A stretch of DNA of 13,854 nucleotides, from assembly GCA_003524435.1 (NCBI GenBank), contig DQHP01000122.1, positions 1 through 13,854 on the forward strand, read 5' to 3'. Each line of letters starts with the position of its first letter. Within the stretch, counting starts at the first letter, position 1. The notes below the pieces were generated by a model, which did not search any database, was not told the DNA's origin, and was given only the letters and a program-made list of their open reading frames with translations. The DNA is from Microbacterium sp. GTDB lineage: Bacteria > Actinomycetota > Actinomycetes > Actinomycetales > Microbacteriaceae. Positions 12,979 to 13,854 of this stretch are shown here, piece by piece. The position numbers and the translations under genes are program-made.

Positions 12979-13581
12979 TCACTCACTCGGTGTTGCAGAA
13001 GGAAGCTCTTCGAAGAGCCCCGCGGGTGGCGTAACGATGACTCGGCCACCTGCCACGTCAACAGTGGGCACGATCGCTTCCACGAACGGAACCATAATGT
13101 TCTCGCCGGGGGTTCCTGAACCCGTCGAGGGGCTCACGATAAGCAGGTCCTGAGCGGGCATATGCTCAACGCTCACAACCGTGCCAATAACCTGGTCGTC
13201 ACGGACGACGTCGAGTCCGACAAGCTGGTGGTCGTACCAGGCGTTGTCCTCAACTTCATCAACGTCTTGGTCGATCCAGAGAATCGCCCGGACAAGGCCT
13301 TCTGCACCCTCGCGGTCTTCGATGTCTTCGAAGAACACGACAGGGTTGCCATTCATCACGCGATATTCGCGGACAGTGATCGACTTGCCATGCCACGGAG
13401 AGGCCTCTGGCACCTGCAACGTGAACTCGGCCCCGGCGACGAAGCGTCGCTCCGGATTGTCGGTATACAGCTCGAGCTTCAACGCGCCTTTGAGCCCGTG
13501 GGCCTTAACAAGGCGCCCGACACGCAGCTGGTTCTTACCTTGACTACGGTCTTTCGACACCACGTCAGTCGTCCGCGACAT
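12979..13581 (-). CDS. rimM: 16S rRNA processing/ribosome maturation factor RimM
   Basis: RimM binds S19 and helps mature the head of the 30S subunit. The N-terminal domain shows LRVGRLVKAHGLKGALKLE and NPERRFVAG. The C-terminal PRC-barrel shows YDHQLVGLDVV, IGTVVSVEHMPAQDLLIV, IMVPFVEAIVPTVDV and a closing PPAGLFEE. The start is uncertain. ATG 13581 overlaps the KH gene by 17 nt, GTG 13563 lies 1 nt after the KH stop, and ATG 13602 overlaps by 38 nt; none has a good ribosome-binding site. I use 13581 (200 aa), but the GTG is nearly as likely because conserved sequence begins only about 18 residues in. Confidence 0.93.
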   Translation of the reverse strand: MSRTTDVVSKDRSQGKNQLRVGRLVKAHGLKGALKLELYTDNPERRFVAGAEFTLQVPEASPWHGKSITVREYRVMNGNPVVFFEDIEDREGAEGLVRAILWIDQDVDEVEDNAWYDHQLVGLDVVRDDQVIGTVVSVEHMPAQDLLIVSPSTGSGTPGENIMVPFVEAIVPTVDVAGGRVIVTPPAGLFEELPSATPSE

Positions 13582-13795
13582 CAACGCGAACGCGTCGCCC
13601 ATCCGCCAGCGCGGTGATGAGCGTGCGCAGTGCTTTCGCGGTGCGGCCGCCGCGCCCGATCACGCGCCCCCGGTCGTCGGGATGCACATGCACCTCGAGG
13701 AGGTCGCCTCGCGGCGACGTGGAAGCGTTGATCTGAACATTGTCCGGGTGATCAACGATCCCCTTGACGATGTGTTCGAGCGCGGCGGCAAGCAC
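13565..13795 (-). CDS. khpA: KH-domain RNA-binding protein (KhpA-type)
   Basis: This 76-aa protein consists almost entirely of one KH domain, with the RNA-binding GxxG loop in RGRVIGRGGRTAKALRTL. It begins at a GTG (residues M/V-LAAALEHIVKGIVDHPD), 5 nt after the rpsP stop. Its place between rpsP and rimM is the classic site of KhpA, which in streptococci and lactobacilli works with KhpB in RNA binding and cell-envelope control. In Actinobacteria its role is less clear. The length and the ending VRVDVADD are typical. Confidence 0.93.
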   Translation of the reverse strand: MLAAALEHIVKGIVDHPDNVQINASTSPRGDLLEVHVHPDDRGRVIGRGGRTAKALRTLITALADGRRVRVDVADD

Positions 13796-13800
13796 AGCGA

Positions 13801-13854
13801 TTATTCGGCGTCGGCGGCGGGAGCCTCAGCGGCCTCCGCATCGGCAGCGGCGGG
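13801..13854 (-). CDS. rpsP: C-terminal tail of 30S ribosomal protein S16 (partial)
   Basis: The last 17 codons before a TAA at 13801-13803 encode an Ala/Glu/Asp-rich tail (PAAADAEAAEAPAADAE). Such acidic, alanine-rich extensions end S16 in many Actinobacteria, and the next genes are KH protein, rimM and trmD, which fixes the identity by gene order. The globular part lies outside the window, so the call depends on context more than on motif. Confidence 0.72.
   Translation of the reverse strand, partial: PAAADAEAAEAPAADAE

Noticed and set aside
13162..13617. Plus-strand 151-aa frame opposite rimM/KH
   Set aside because: It is antisense to conserved ribosome-maturation genes and has no domain signature.
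1..13854. CRISPR arrays, tRNAs, transposases, phage or defence genes
   Set aside because: Reading both strands I found no regular repeat-spacer pattern, no cloverleaf and no such protein motif. The region is core metabolism and translation.

Overview
The window looks like chromosomal DNA of a high-GC Gram-positive bacterium (Actinobacteria, most like Microbacteriaceae). GC is about 60% from sampled lines. The evidence is the actinobacterial GlgA/GlgC pair, a DUF3099-like membrane protein, the rpsP-KH-rimM-trmD order, a Cys-free L31, and many starts preceded by a TANNNT box at the leaderless distance. Genes are packed tightly: no gene-free stretch exceeds 300 bases, and the longest gaps are 2589-2756 and 10710-10824.

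Layout. 1-2588 (minus): branched-chain (or related) 2-oxoacid dehydrogenase operon E1alpha-E1beta-E2, with E2 cut by the window edge. 2757-3230 (plus): a divergent Lrp/AsnC regulator, separated from the operon by a control region with a clear promoter and a 9+9 dyad. 3202-4101 (minus): alpha/beta hydrolase whose 3' end overlaps the regulator. 4162-4887 (plus): DEDDh 3'-5' exonuclease. 4993-5247 (minus): type B ribosomal protein L31. 5328-6119 (minus): orphan ABC ATPase. 6137-7321 (minus) and 7368-8612 (plus): divergent glgA and glgC for glycogen/alpha-glucan synthesis. 8635-9270 (plus): serB. 9321-10016 (plus): second alpha/beta hydrolase. 9999-10709 (minus): FabG-like reductase. 10825-12199 (plus): a coupled trio of DUF3099-like protein, 65-aa Cys/His protein and SURF1. 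12258-13854 (minus): trmD, rimM, KH protein and the tail of rpsP.

How they work together. The E1/E2 genes convert branched-chain 2-oxo acids to acyl-CoA, and the adjacent Lrp-type protein is the obvious candidate regulator. GlgC makes ADP-glucose, which the divergent GlgA uses. The last operon makes S16 and the factors for 30S maturation and tRNA m1G37 methylation. SURF1 assists assembly of the haem-copper oxidase.

I see no CRISPR array, tRNA, rRNA, insertion sequence, phage gene or defence system. This is mostly ordinary core chromosome. The best second-look items are regulatory: the dyad on the bkd -35 box, the run of leaderless-type starts (nine genes), the 46-bp glgA/glgC divergent promoter, and the small Cys/His protein coupled to SURF1.
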